Shown: positions 37,160 to 45,658 of the stretch, piece after piece
Layout: each line of letters starts with the position of its first letter
Numbering within the stretch: position 1 is the first letter of the stretch
NCBI RefSeq assembly: GCF_000378065.1
Contig: NZ_KB899165.1
Location: 1 to 49,352 of the forward strand
DNA: 49,352 nt
Reading direction: 5' to 3'
Source: Porphyromonas gulae DSM 15663
Lineage (GTDB): Bacteria > Bacteroidota > Bacteroidia > Bacteroidales > Porphyromonadaceae
Position numbers and translations under genes: made by a program
The notes under the pieces: generated by a model
Seen by the model: only the letters and a program-made list of their open reading frames with translations
Databases searched by the model: none
Told to the model about the DNA's origin: nothing

Positions 37160-38107
37160 ATGATCAGAACGATACTTTCACGATATGTATTCTCGAACTT
37201 TTGGGGTCGGGGAGCTACTCTTTTTTTGCCGCTTTTTCTCGGTTTTATCTCCGCATGTATTGCCTTGTCGGCTTGTGGAGGGGGTACTGCTTCAGGTTTC
37301 GATCGTACGCTGGCTGTGACCATCGAGCCGCAGAAATACTTCATCGAGTCCATTGCGGATAAGTCGGTGCAGGTGGTGGCATTGGTGCCGGCCGGTAGCA
37401 ATCCGGAGGAATACGACCCTTCGCCTGCCGTGATGAAGCGTTTGTCCGAAGCAGATGCGTACCTCTATATAGGCGGATTGGGGTTTGAGCAGAGAAATCT
37501 CTCGGCCATTCGGGACAATAACCCTAAGCTTCCTCTTTTTGAAATGGGCAAAGCCTTGACGGATGCCGGAGGCGCGGATCTCCACGACTCCTGCACAGAT
37601 CATACACATGCAGATCTGCATGCCCACGATCCGCACTATTGGAGCAGTGTGGTAGGAGCAAAGGCACTCAGTCGTGCAGCATACGATGTACTTGTGGAGC
37701 TTTATCCGAACGAGAAAGACAAATGGGACAAAGGGCACGACCGTCTCAACGCACGTATCGACAGCGTGAAGAGGCTCGTCGATACCATGTTTGCCAATGG
37801 CAAGGCAGACAAAGCCTTCGTCATATATCACCCATCGCTCAGCTTTTTCGCCCAAGAATTCGGCCTGCGGCAGATCGTCATAGAGGAGGATGGGAAAGAG
37901 CCTACGGCTGCCCACCTTCGTAGTGTGATCGATCAGGCACGTGCCGATGGTGTCAGAATCGTATTTATCCAACCCGAATTCGAAACGCGTCAGGCGGAAG
38001 ACATTGCGCGCGAGATCGGTGCTCGTCCGGTAAGGATCAATCCTCTGCGCAGCTCGTGGGAGGAGGAAATTTTACATATTGCTCGCACTTTAGCTCATGA
38101 ACGGTAG
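37160..38107 (+). CDS. ZnuA-like metal ABC transporter binding lipoprotein
   Basis: A 315-residue substrate-binding protein of the zinc/manganese (cluster 9) type. It has a long signal peptide with lipobox LSAC and lipid Cys39. The His-rich loop around residues 140-160 (DSCTDHTHADLHAHDPHYW) is typical of zinc-binding ZnuA. The later YHPSLSFFAQEFGL and VFIQPEFETRQAEDIA stretches also match the family. A TTG at 37142 is in frame, but ATG 37160 gives a normal signal peptide. The ATPase gene overlaps its 3' end by 11 bases. No permease gene is present beside it. Confidence 0.9.
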   Translation: MIRTILSRYVFSNFWGRGATLFLPLFLGFISACIALSACGGGTASGFDRTLAVTIEPQKYFIESIADKSVQVVALVPAGSNPEEYDPSPAVMKRLSEADAYLYIGGLGFEQRNLSAIRDNNPKLPLFEMGKALTDAGGADLHDSCTDHTHADLHAHDPHYWSSVVGAKALSRAAYDVLVELYPNEKDKWDKGHDRLNARIDSVKRLVDTMFANGKADKAFVIYHPSLSFFAQEFGLRQIVIEEDGKEPTAAHLRSVIDQARADGVRIVFIQPEFETRQAEDIAREIGARPVRINPLRSSWEEEILHIARTLAHER

Positions 38108-38726
38108 CTTATTGCTCAGCCTGAAGTCGGCCTCGTTCGGCTATGGACAGAAAAATGTCTTCAGGGACTATTCGCTCGATGTTGTTCGTGGCGAATTTCT
38201 CGGTATCGTAGGACGCAATGGTGGGGGCAAGTCCACCCTCGTGAAAGCAATAATCGGGTTGCTGCCACTACGATCAGGGAGTCTTACGTTCTACGACCGG
38301 GAGGGGGAGCCTTGTGCGAAGCCTTCGATCGGCTATCTGCCTCAACTCAATCGTATCGATAGGGCTTTCCCCATTCGTGTGGAGGAGGTCATTCGATCGG
38401 GTTTGCTCGGAGAGAGCAATCGTGGTTCGCACCAAGAGCTTTTAGTCCGTGCAGCCTCCGATCTTCGGATAAGCGACTTGCTCAAGCGGCCTATTTCGGA
38501 CTTGAGTGGAGGGCAGCTCCAGCGTGTCCTATTGGCCAGAGCCATTGTGAGCCGTCCCGAACTTCTTGTGCTCGACGAACCCAACAGTTACTTGGACGAA
38601 TTGGCCGAAGCACTTGTACAACAGACCGTATCCCAAAGACACAAAGAGGGGGCAACCATCTTATTGATTTCACATGATAGAGAATCCATTTGGCAGCAGG
38701 CAGACAGGATATTGTCCCTCGACTGA
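38097..38726 (+). CDS. ZnuC-like ABC transporter ATP-binding protein
   Basis: A 209-residue ABC ATPase. The Walker A is GRNGGGKST (near residue 39), the Q-loop YLPQLNRID, the signature LSGGQLQRVLLARA, the Walker B LLVLDEPNS, and the H-loop LLISHD. The Q-loop and small size match cluster 9 metal ATPases. The ATG overlaps the binding-protein gene by 11 bases and the start of the acetyltransferase gene overlaps this one by 53 bases. The permease that should complete the transporter is missing from this cluster and must lie elsewhere if the system works. Confidence 0.9.
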   Translation: MNGSLLLSLKSASFGYGQKNVFRDYSLDVVRGEFLGIVGRNGGGKSTLVKAIIGLLPLRSGSLTFYDREGEPCAKPSIGYLPQLNRIDRAFPIRVEEVIRSGLLGESNRGSHQELLVRAASDLRISDLLKRPISDLSGGQLQRVLLARAIVSRPELLVLDEPNSYLDELAEALVQQTVSQRHKEGATILLISHDRESIWQQADRILSLD

Positions 38727-39228
38727 TATTTATCTCATCCGTCAGGCTCTTCCGTCCGATTACGACAGCATTCTTGCCCTGTGGGAGGATGCTCGCCGAA
38801 CCATGCTTGCCTCCGGCAATCCTCAGTGGCAGGGAGCATACCCCGGAGAACCGGAAGCTCGGGAGGATATAGCCCGGAGAGAAGCCTATTTGCTGGAGAT
38901 AGAGGGCATCCCTTTGGGGGTAATGGCCGTGAACGATCAGATGCCGGCCGAATACGACTCGTTGCCGTGGCAGACCGAAGGGAAAGCCTATACGATACAC
39001 CGCCTGGGCATTCATTCCTCTCTGCTTCGCAAGGGGTATGCCGCTGCCATGCTTTCCTCTGCCGAGACGATAGCGCGCGAACAAGGGGGCACCTGCATAC
39101 ACATAGATACGTATAGCCCCAATACGGCTGCACAGAGCCTTTTCCGTCGCCTTGGCTACCGGCAGGTTTGCTCTTTCCATATGAAGCAGAAGCCTTTGCC
39201 ATACATCGCTTTCGAAAAATCGCTCTGA
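38674..39228 (+). CDS. GNAT-family N-acetyltransferase
   Basis: A 184-residue GNAT protein. The domain begins around IYLIRQALPSDYDSIL, with the beta4-alpha3 acetyl-CoA loop HSSLLRKGYAAAMLSSA near residues 115-131 and the late NTAAQSLFRRLGY. The substrate is unknown. The first in-frame ATG (38674) overlaps the ATPase gene by 53 bases; no ATG or GTG nearer the domain was seen, so the first ~20 residues may or may not be translated. A terminator-like hairpin follows at 39270-39311. Confidence 0.85.
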   Translation: MIENPFGSRQTGYCPSTDIYLIRQALPSDYDSILALWEDARRTMLASGNPQWQGAYPGEPEAREDIARREAYLLEIEGIPLGVMAVNDQMPAEYDSLPWQTEGKAYTIHRLGIHSSLLRKGYAAAMLSSAETIAREQGGTCIHIDTYSPNTAAQSLFRRLGYRQVCSFHMKQKPLPYIAFEKSL

Positions 39229-39269
39229 AAGCAGCTGCTCCGACTCTCCCGATCTGATCCTCGGTGTGG

Positions 39270-39311
39270 AAGAGATTGTTCGGCTGAGTCATTTGGCGAA
39301 CAGCCTCTTTT
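39270..39311 (+). terminator. Terminator-like hairpin after the acetyltransferase
   Basis: The arms at 39270-39282 and 39297-39309 pair over 13 bases with one mismatch and one wobble, with a short T run. Confidence 0.55.
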
Positions 39312-39458
39312 GCTCTACTTGGTTGGTATGACAGGGGAATCCTGTAGGATCCGGTTCACTGCCCGAACTGAGGCAAAGTGACACTGTTTTTGCTGCCGAT
39401 GATCGGATTCGTCGGCTATTTTCTATATATAAAGTGAGAGATGGTGTAAAAAAAAACG

Positions 39459-39466
39459 TAACTTTG
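39459..39466 (+). promoter_or_regulatory. -7 promoter box for secDF
   Basis: TAACTTTG matches TAnnTTTG, with transcription expected near 39473. The following leader holds two very short frames (39473-39490 and 39491-39505) before the secDF ATG at 39529. Confidence 0.55.
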
Positions 39467-39528
39467 CGCCCTATGAATATGCTTGTATAGATGAAAAAAA
39501 TCTAACAATAAAATAAGTAACAGACAAA

Positions 39529-42474
39529 ATGCAAAACAAAGGATTTGTGATTGTTATCACATCGGCTCTGGCCATCATCTGTGCGTTTTACCTGTCATTC
39601 TCTTTCGTTACGAACCGTTACGAAAAGAAGGCTAAGGCGATGGGCGATGTTGCCGGAATGGCCTATCTTGATTCCATGTCGAATGAGAAGGTCTGGTTCG
39701 GCTACACGCTGAAAGAAGCTCAAGCCCAGCAAATCGGTCTTGGCCTTGACTTAAAGGGGGGTATGAACGTTATCTTGAAACTTAACGCAAGCGATCTGCT
39801 TCGCAACCTCTCTAACAAAAGTTTGGATCCCAACTTCAACAAAGCTCTGGAGAATGCTGCCAAGAGCACGGAACAATCCGACTTCATCGATATTTTCGTG
39901 AAGGAATATCGCAAGCTCGACCCCAACGGACGCTTGGCCGTTATCTTCGGTTCGGGTGACCTTCGCGACCAGATTACCGCAAAGTCTACGGATGCAGACG
40001 TAGTGCATCTGCTCAAAGAAAAATATAACAGTGCTGTAGAGGCTTCGTTCAATGTGCTCCGCGCTCGTATCGATGCCTTTGGTGTGGTTGCTCCCAATCT
40101 GCAGCGATTGGAAGGGCAGGGACGTATCCTGGTGGAGCTCCCCGGTGTGAAAGATCCGGAGCGTGTTCGCTCTCTTTTGCAGCGCAGTGCCAATCTGCAG
40201 TTCTGGCGTACATACAAATTCGACGAGGTTAGTGGAGACTTGATCGCTGCTAATGCTCGCCTGAGCGAGTTGGCTATGAACAGCACAGACGCTACACCCG
40301 AAACGGTGCCTGCAGCTACTGACTCTGTAGCCGCAACTGCAGACTCTGCCGCCGTACAAGCTGTAGCTGATTCTGCTGCAGTAGTGCAAGACGAGGCCAA
40401 GGATGCTACTCGTAAAGATGTACTCTTCTCTTTGCTCACGCCCGTGAATCGTGGTGGTGCTGTAGTGGGTGTGGCCCGTCGTGCCAATATGGCTCAGATC
40501 TCCGAAATGCTCGAGCAAGCTCACGACTTGAAGGTTACGCGTGAAGACGTACTTTTCCTCTGGGGTGCTAAAGCAATCGAAGATCCCGAAACCAAAAAGG
40601 AAACGGACCTCTATGAGCTCTATGCTATTCGCACCAATCGTACGGGAGACCCTGACTTGGGTGGTGAAGTGGTGACTTCTGCCAAGAGTGACATCCAGAA
40701 TGACTTCGGTCGTTCCGAATCAATCGTTTCGATGACGATGAACGAGGAAGGTGCTCGCAAATGGGCGCGTATCACAAAGGATAACGTAGGCCGCGCTATC
40801 GCCATCGTTTTGGATGGAGTGGTTTATTCCGCACCGAATGTGAACGATGAGATCACGGGCGGTCGCTCTCAGATCTCCGGCAACTTTACTGTGGAGGAAG
40901 CGGGCGACCTTGCCAACGTACTCAACTCCGGTAAAATGGATGCTACTGTAAGTATCGAGCAGGAAAACGTGATTGGTCCTACGCTCGGTGCTGAGTCCAT
41001 CAAAGCCGGATTCTTGTCATTCCTCCTTGCTTTGGTCATTCTGATGTGCTACATGTGTCTTGCTTACGGTTTCTTGCCGGGCCTCATTGCTGATGGTGCA
41101 TTGATCGTAAACAGCTTCTTTACATTGGGGGTATTGGCATCTTTCCATGCCGTGCTTACTCTCTCCGGTATTGCCGGTTTGGTGCTGACGCTTGGTATGG
41201 CTGTGGATGCTAACGTGCTTATCTTCGAACGTATCAAGGAAGAACTTCGTGCCGGTAAGACTCCGATTCGTGCCGTTACGGATGGTTATGGCAACGCTTT
41301 CTCTGCCATCTTCGACTCGAACGTTACGACTATCATTACCGGTATCATCCTATTCCTCTATGGAACGGGTCCGATTCGTGGTTTTGCCACTACATTGATT
41401 ATCGGTCTTATCGCTTCTTTTATCACGGCTGTCTTCCTGACTCGTATCGTTTTCGAGAGACTGGCGAAAAAAGGTCGTTTGGATAAGGTTACATTTACGA
41501 CAAGTCTTACTCGCAACGTTCTTGTCAATCCGACATACAACATCCTGGGCAAGCGTAAGGTGGGCTTTATCATCCCGATGGTTATCATCGCATTGGGTCT
41601 TGTGGCTTCCTTTACGATCGGTCTCAACAGGGGTATCGAATTCTCGGGAGGTCGTAACTATGTAGTTAAATTCGATCAGCCTGTTTCTTCCGAGGCTGTC
41701 CGTTCCGCCTTGTCTTCTCCGTTGCAAGAGAAAGTCTTGGTTACATCGATTGGTACAGATGGAACAGAGGTGCGTATATCTACGAACTATAAGATTCAGG
41801 AAGAAAGCGAAGAGATAGAAGTTGAGATTACAGACAAACTGTATCAGGGTCTGAAAGGCTTCTATGCACAAGAGCCTGCGGCCGATCAGTTCTTGGACAA
41901 CATCGTTAGCTCTCAAAAGGTAAGCCCCAGCATGTCGAGCGACATCACGAGAGGTGCTATCTGGGCTGTGTTGTTGTCGATGATCTTCATGGCAATTTAT
42001 ATTCTGATTCGATTCCGTGATATTTCATTCTCTGCCGGGGTATTCGTTTCTGTAGCTTCTACTACATTCTCGATTATCGCTCTGTATGCGTTGCTGTGGA
42101 AGATTCTTCCTTTCACGATGGAGATTGATCAGAACTTTATCGCTGCCATCTTGGCTATCATCGGTTACTCGCTCAATGACACCGTGGTTGTCTTTGACCG
42201 TATTCGTGAAACGATGAAGTTGTACCCTAACAGAGATCGCTACCAAGTAATCAACGATGCCCTTAACTCAACATTGGCTCGAACGCTGAATACCTCTTTG
42301 ACCACCTTCATCGTGATGTTGGTTATCTTCATCTTCGGAGGTGCTACGATGCGTAGCTTCACGTTCTCGATCCTTCTCGGTATCGTTATCGGTACATACT
42401 CTACGCTCTTTGTTGCTACGCCGCTTGCTTACGAGATCCAAAAGCGCAAGCTCAACAAAGCAGCTAAGAAATAA
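39529..42474 (+). CDS. secDF: Fused protein translocase subunit SecDF
   Basis: A 981-residue fusion of SecD and SecF, the form usual in Bacteroidota, using the proton gradient to pull exported proteins out of SecYEG. SecD motifs include GLDLKGGMNVIL near residue 70, RIDAFGVVAPNLQRLEGQGRILVELPG, and GMAVDANVLIFERIKEEL. The SecF half has GIEFSGGRNYV near residue 700 and NDTVVVFDRIRETM. An unusual Ala/Asp/Ser/Val-rich segment at about residues 252-300 interrupts the SecD periplasmic domain. YidC, its partner, is also in this window. A strong terminator follows. Confidence 0.97.
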   Translation: MQNKGFVIVITSALAIICAFYLSFSFVTNRYEKKAKAMGDVAGMAYLDSMSNEKVWFGYTLKEAQAQQIGLGLDLKGGMNVILKLNASDLLRNLSNKSLDPNFNKALENAAKSTEQSDFIDIFVKEYRKLDPNGRLAVIFGSGDLRDQITAKSTDADVVHLLKEKYNSAVEASFNVLRARIDAFGVVAPNLQRLEGQGRILVELPGVKDPERVRSLLQRSANLQFWRTYKFDEVSGDLIAANARLSELAMNSTDATPETVPAATDSVAATADSAAVQAVADSAAVVQDEAKDATRKDVLFSLLTPVNRGGAVVGVARRANMAQISEMLEQAHDLKVTREDVLFLWGAKAIEDPETKKETDLYELYAIRTNRTGDPDLGGEVVTSAKSDIQNDFGRSESIVSMTMNEEGARKWARITKDNVGRAIAIVLDGVVYSAPNVNDEITGGRSQISGNFTVEEAGDLANVLNSGKMDATVSIEQENVIGPTLGAESIKAGFLSFLLALVILMCYMCLAYGFLPGLIADGALIVNSFFTLGVLASFHAVLTLSGIAGLVLTLGMAVDANVLIFERIKEELRAGKTPIRAVTDGYGNAFSAIFDSNVTTIITGIILFLYGTGPIRGFATTLIIGLIASFITAVFLTRIVFERLAKKGRLDKVTFTTSLTRNVLVNPTYNILGKRKVGFIIPMVIIALGLVASFTIGLNRGIEFSGGRNYVVKFDQPVSSEAVRSALSSPLQEKVLVTSIGTDGTEVRISTNYKIQEESEEIEVEITDKLYQGLKGFYAQEPAADQFLDNIVSSQKVSPSMSSDITRGAIWAVLLSMIFMAIYILIRFRDISFSAGVFVSVASTTFSIIALYALLWKILPFTMEIDQNFIAAILAIIGYSLNDTVVVFDRIRETMKLYPNRDRYQVINDALNSTLARTLNTSLTTFIVMLVIFIFGGATMRSFTFSILLGIVIGTYSTLFVATPLAYEIQKRKLNKAAKK

Positions 42475-42503
42475 TTCGATCGCTTCGCTTACTTCTAAAG
42501 CAA

Positions 42504-42549
42504 CAACCCCAACGACACGAAATGGAGTGTCGTTGGGGTTGCTTCTTTT
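42504..42549. terminator. Bidirectional terminator between secDF and rnc
   Basis: A perfect 15-bp stem (42504-42518 with 42527-42541, CAACCCCAACGACAC on the left) with an 8-base loop is followed by CTTCTTTTTC. It lies between convergent genes. Confidence 0.9.
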
Positions 42550-42606
42550 TCTGAAAATGCAATAAGAAACTGCTGCACAAGCTATTGTGTACAGGGTTTT
42601 GTGTCT

Positions 42607-43383
42607 TTATTCCGACTCTGAAGATGATGAGAATTTCTTTTTCTGTCGGTAATCGCGTGCACGCTTCAACTTTTCCAGAGCATCGTGTGCCGCATTCTGA
42701 TGAGCTTCTTTTTTATTCATGCCGATTCCGCTACCGATACGATGGTCATCCACAAACACAGCGTAATTGAAATTTCCGTGAGCACGCTTAGGTTCGGAAA
42801 TGAGACGAAACTCCAGATTCAAGTGGTGTTTCTGTGCCCATTCAAGTAGAAGGGATTTGTAATTCGTAGTAGTGTCCGTCAGGCTGTCTTCCAATTCATG
42901 AAAGACGGGAATGAAGCGTGTAAGGACAAACTTTTCCGCTGCTTGGTATCCTTTGTCCATATATATTGCTCCGATAAGGGCTTCCAGTGTATTGCCCATA
43001 ATATCAGGACTCATCTGAGATATTTCGCCGCGAACGATCAGGAATCGGTCCAGTCTGAGCTTTTGCGCCACGATGTTGTTGATCTGTCTTTTGACAATCG
43101 CGCTGCGCCGCTGACTCATATCTCCTTCATTCCAATGAGGATGTTGGCGATACAGATAACCACTGATCGCAGTGGCAAGAACCGAGTCGCCGAGAAACTC
43201 CAGACGTTCGTTGTTCAGCCTGTGTCCCTCGTCATCTATCAAACTACATGAGCTATGCCGAAAAGCCAGCTCATATAAAGGAATCTGCCTTGGTTTGAAA
43301 CCAAGAGTATCCGAAAGCAAAACAAAAGACCCCCTCGGCTTTCGCCAAGGGAGTCTTGATAAGTATGTACTCAAAGACAACAT
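42607..43383 (-). CDS. rnc: Ribonuclease III
   Basis: A 258-residue endonuclease cutting double-stranded RNA, needed for rRNA maturation. The RNase III signature NNERLEFLGDSVL lies near residue 57, followed by the second acidic site in MGNTLEALIGAIYMDKG. The C-terminal double-stranded RNA-binding domain includes RAHGNFNYAVF and GIGMNKKEAHQNAAHDALEKL. The gene is the last of the acpP-fabF-rnc operon, 20 bp after fabF, an order shared with many bacteria. Confidence 0.96.
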   Translation of the reverse strand: MLSLSTYLSRLPWRKPRGSFVLLSDTLGFKPRQIPLYELAFRHSSCSLIDDEGHRLNNERLEFLGDSVLATAISGYLYRQHPHWNEGDMSQRRSAIVKRQINNIVAQKLRLDRFLIVRGEISQMSPDIMGNTLEALIGAIYMDKGYQAAEKFVLTRFIPVFHELEDSLTDTTTNYKSLLLEWAQKHHLNLEFRLISEPKRAHGNFNYAVFVDDHRIGSGIGMNKKEAHQNAAHDALEKLKRARDYRQKKKFSSSSESE

Positions 43384-43403
43384 TGCAGTTATCTATCAAT
43401 CTA

Positions 43404-44660
43404 TTATTTCTCGAACTTCTTGAATACAACGCTGGCATTGTGTCCTCCGAATCCGAACGTATTGGATAGGGCTACACGTACCTGACGCTTTTGTGCTTCG
43501 TTGAAAGTAAAGTTCAGGCTATAATCGATTTCCGGATCTTGATCGTCGTCCTGATGGTTGATAGTAGGCGGAACGATATCTTCGTGTACGGATTTCACGC
43601 ATACCATAGCCTCTACGGCACCGGCAGCTCCAAGAAGGTGTCCCGTCATACTCTTTGTAGAGCTGATGTTCAGCTTATAAGCATGCTCTCCGAAGACATC
43701 TTTGATAGCTTTCGCTTCTGAAATGTCTCCGACAGGAGTAGAGGTACCGTGCACATTGACGTAGTCAACATCCTCCGGCTTCAGGCCTGCGTCTTCGATG
43801 GCGTTTGTCATAACCAGCTTGGCTCCCAACCCGTCAGGATGACTTGCCGTCAGGTGATATGCATCGGCTGAAAGACCTGTTCCCACCAATTCGGCGTAGA
43901 TACGGGCACCACGCTTAAGAGCATGCTCCAGCTCCTCGAGAACCATACATGCAGCTCCTTCGCCCATAACGAATCCGTCGCGGCTGGCGCTGAAGGGACG
44001 ACTGGCCTCTTGCGGAGCATCGTTGCGCGTGGAGAGAGCGTTCATAGCATTGAAACCTCCCACTCCGGCAGCGCAAATCGACGCCTCAGAGCCTCCTGCG
44101 ATGATTACATTGGCCTTACCTAAGCGGATCAGATGACAAGCATCGATCAGAGCATTGGTAGAAGACGCACATGCCGATGCGATGGAGTAGTTCGGGCCAT
44201 GGAAGCCGTATTTGATTGAGATCTGGCCTGCTGCAATATCGGAGATCATCTTGGGGATGAAAAACGGATTGAAGCGAGGCCCGTTCTCCGGATTATAGTC
44301 GCGCACTTCACTCTCGAAAGTCGTCAGACCACCGATTCCGGCAGAAACGATCACTCCCACACGATTCTTGTCCAATTGGTCCAAATCGAGGCCGGAGTCT
44401 TTTACACTCTCATCGGCCGCTACTTGTGCAAGTTGCGCGTAGCGGTCTAACTTACGCACCTCCTTGCGGTCAAAATGTTGCAAAGGATCAAAACCCTTCA
44501 CTTCGCAGGCGAACTGCGTTTTGAACTTGGAGGCATCAAAGAGCGTGATAGGTCCGGCTCCACTCTTGCCTGCCACTAAGCTTTCCCATGTTTCGGGAGC
44601 GGTGTTGCCGAGCGGAGTAATGGCGCCTAACCCTGTTACTACTACTCTTTTCAGTTCCAT
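43404..44660 (-). CDS. fabF: 3-oxoacyl-ACP synthase II (KAS II)
   Basis: A 418-residue elongating condensing enzyme of fatty acid synthesis. The nucleophile Cys164 lies in IASACASS. The two His residues are in YVNVHGTSTPVGD and STKSMTGHLLGAAGA, completing the KAS II triad. It lies 10 bp after acpP and 20 bp before rnc. Together with fabH at 5012-6019 it covers initiation and elongation of fatty acid synthesis. Confidence 0.97.
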   Translation of the reverse strand: MELKRVVVTGLGAITPLGNTAPETWESLVAGKSGAGPITLFDASKFKTQFACEVKGFDPLQHFDRKEVRKLDRYAQLAQVAADESVKDSGLDLDQLDKNRVGVIVSAGIGGLTTFESEVRDYNPENGPRFNPFFIPKMISDIAAGQISIKYGFHGPNYSIASACASSTNALIDACHLIRLGKANVIIAGGSEASICAAGVGGFNAMNALSTRNDAPQEASRPFSASRDGFVMGEGAACMVLEELEHALKRGARIYAELVGTGLSADAYHLTASHPDGLGAKLVMTNAIEDAGLKPEDVDYVNVHGTSTPVGDISEAKAIKDVFGEHAYKLNISSTKSMTGHLLGAAGAVEAMVCVKSVHEDIVPPTINHQDDDQDPEIDYSLNFTFNEAQKRQVRVALSNTFGFGGHNASVVFKKFEK

Positions 44661-44670
44661 CGGAGTATTA

Positions 44671-44907
44671 TTACTTCAGGTTTTTTTCGATATAGTCGAT
44701 GGCGTCGCCGACTGTCTTGATCTCCTGTGCTTGGTCGTCAGGAATAGACATGTTGAATTCCTTTTCGAAATTCATCATCAACTCAACTGTATCAAGAGAG
44801 TCTGCTCCAAGGTCGTTTGAGAAACTGGCTTCACGCGTTACTTCAGAAGCTTCTACATTCAATTTGTCAACTACGAGGTCGATTACTTTTTTTTCTACTT
44901 CAGACAT
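44671..44907 (-). CDS. acpP: Acyl carrier protein
   Basis: A 78-residue acidic protein with Ser37 in [12 protein letters not shown] as the 4'-phosphopantetheine attachment site. It begins [17 protein letters not shown]. It is the first gene of acpP-fabF-rnc. A candidate -7 box on the minus strand at 45060-45067 (TATTTTTG) would give a leader of about 145 bases, but it is weak because it lies against the purN start. Confidence 0.97.
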   Translation of the reverse strand: MSEVEKKVIDLVVDKLNVEASEVTREASFSNDLGADSLDTVELMMNFEKEFNMSIPDDQAQEIKTVGDAIDYIEKNLK

Positions 44908-44950
44908 AGTCTTGTTCTTTAAAATGGTTATTACTAATAATCTTCTTATT

Positions 44951-44958
44951 TATCTTTG
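44951..44958 (+). promoter_or_regulatory. Possible -7 promoter box for purN
   Basis: TATCTTTG matches the consensus and lies about 118 bases before the purN ATG at 45077. Confidence 0.4.
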
Positions 44959-45076
44959 TGTTTCATTCTGCGTCGTTTAGCGGATTCGGTACAGAAAATA
45001 CTGTGTTATTTCCATTATTGACGCCGTGAAATCTGCACAATCGCACTCTTTGTGTGCAGCAAAAATAGTAAATAAA

Positions 45077-45658
45077 ATGAGAAAAGTAGCGGTTTTAGCC
45101 TCCGGCAATGGCTCAAATGCAGAAAATCTGTATCATTTCTTTTCCCAAAGAGGTTTGGCAAGCTTGGCTGTCATCCTTAGTAATCACTCCGATGCGGGAG
45201 TAATGGCACGAGCAGAACGGCTGAAAATTCCGGCTTATGCCTTTACTACGAAAGAAATGCACGAAGGAACCAAGCCCATTGCCCTACTGAAAGAGTTGGG
45301 AATAGAACTGATCGTTCTGGCCGGCTACATGTGTTATATCACCCCTCCTTACTTGGAGGCTTTCCCCGACAGGATCGTCAATATCCATCCGGCATTGCTG
45401 CCCAAGTTCGGTGGAAAGGGAATGTACGGCCATCATGTGCACGAAGCCGTCCTTGCTGCGGGGGAGAAAGAAAGCGGTATCACCATTCATCTCGTCGATG
45501 AGCATTATGATCACGGCAAAATCCTCCGTCAGGCTGTCTGTCCGGTTCTTCCGGAAGATACGCCCGATACGCTTGCCGAAAGGATCCATGCTCTGGAATA
45601 TGCACACTATCCTGAGGCCATAGAGGAATACTTGCTCCGGCTTCCGGCAGAATCATGA
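45077..45658 (+). CDS. purN: Phosphoribosylglycinamide formyltransferase
   Basis: A 193-residue enzyme transferring the formyl group of 10-formyl-tetrahydrofolate to glycinamide ribonucleotide. It begins RKVAVLASGNGSNAENL, holds the catalytic segment IVNIHPALLPKFGGKGMYG, and the Asp in DEHYDHGKIL. The frame is open upstream to 45026, but the extra residues are unlike the family and the ATG at 45077 is correctly placed. Its stop overlaps the ATG of the next gene (ATGA). With the purF-like gene it suggests purine synthesis genes are scattered over the region. Confidence 0.95.
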   Translation: MRKVAVLASGNGSNAENLYHFFSQRGLASLAVILSNHSDAGVMARAERLKIPAYAFTTKEMHEGTKPIALLKELGIELIVLAGYMCYITPPYLEAFPDRIVNIHPALLPKFGGKGMYGHHVHEAVLAAGEKESGITIHLVDEHYDHGKILRQAVCPVLPEDTPDTLAERIHALEYAHYPEAIEEYLLRLPAES

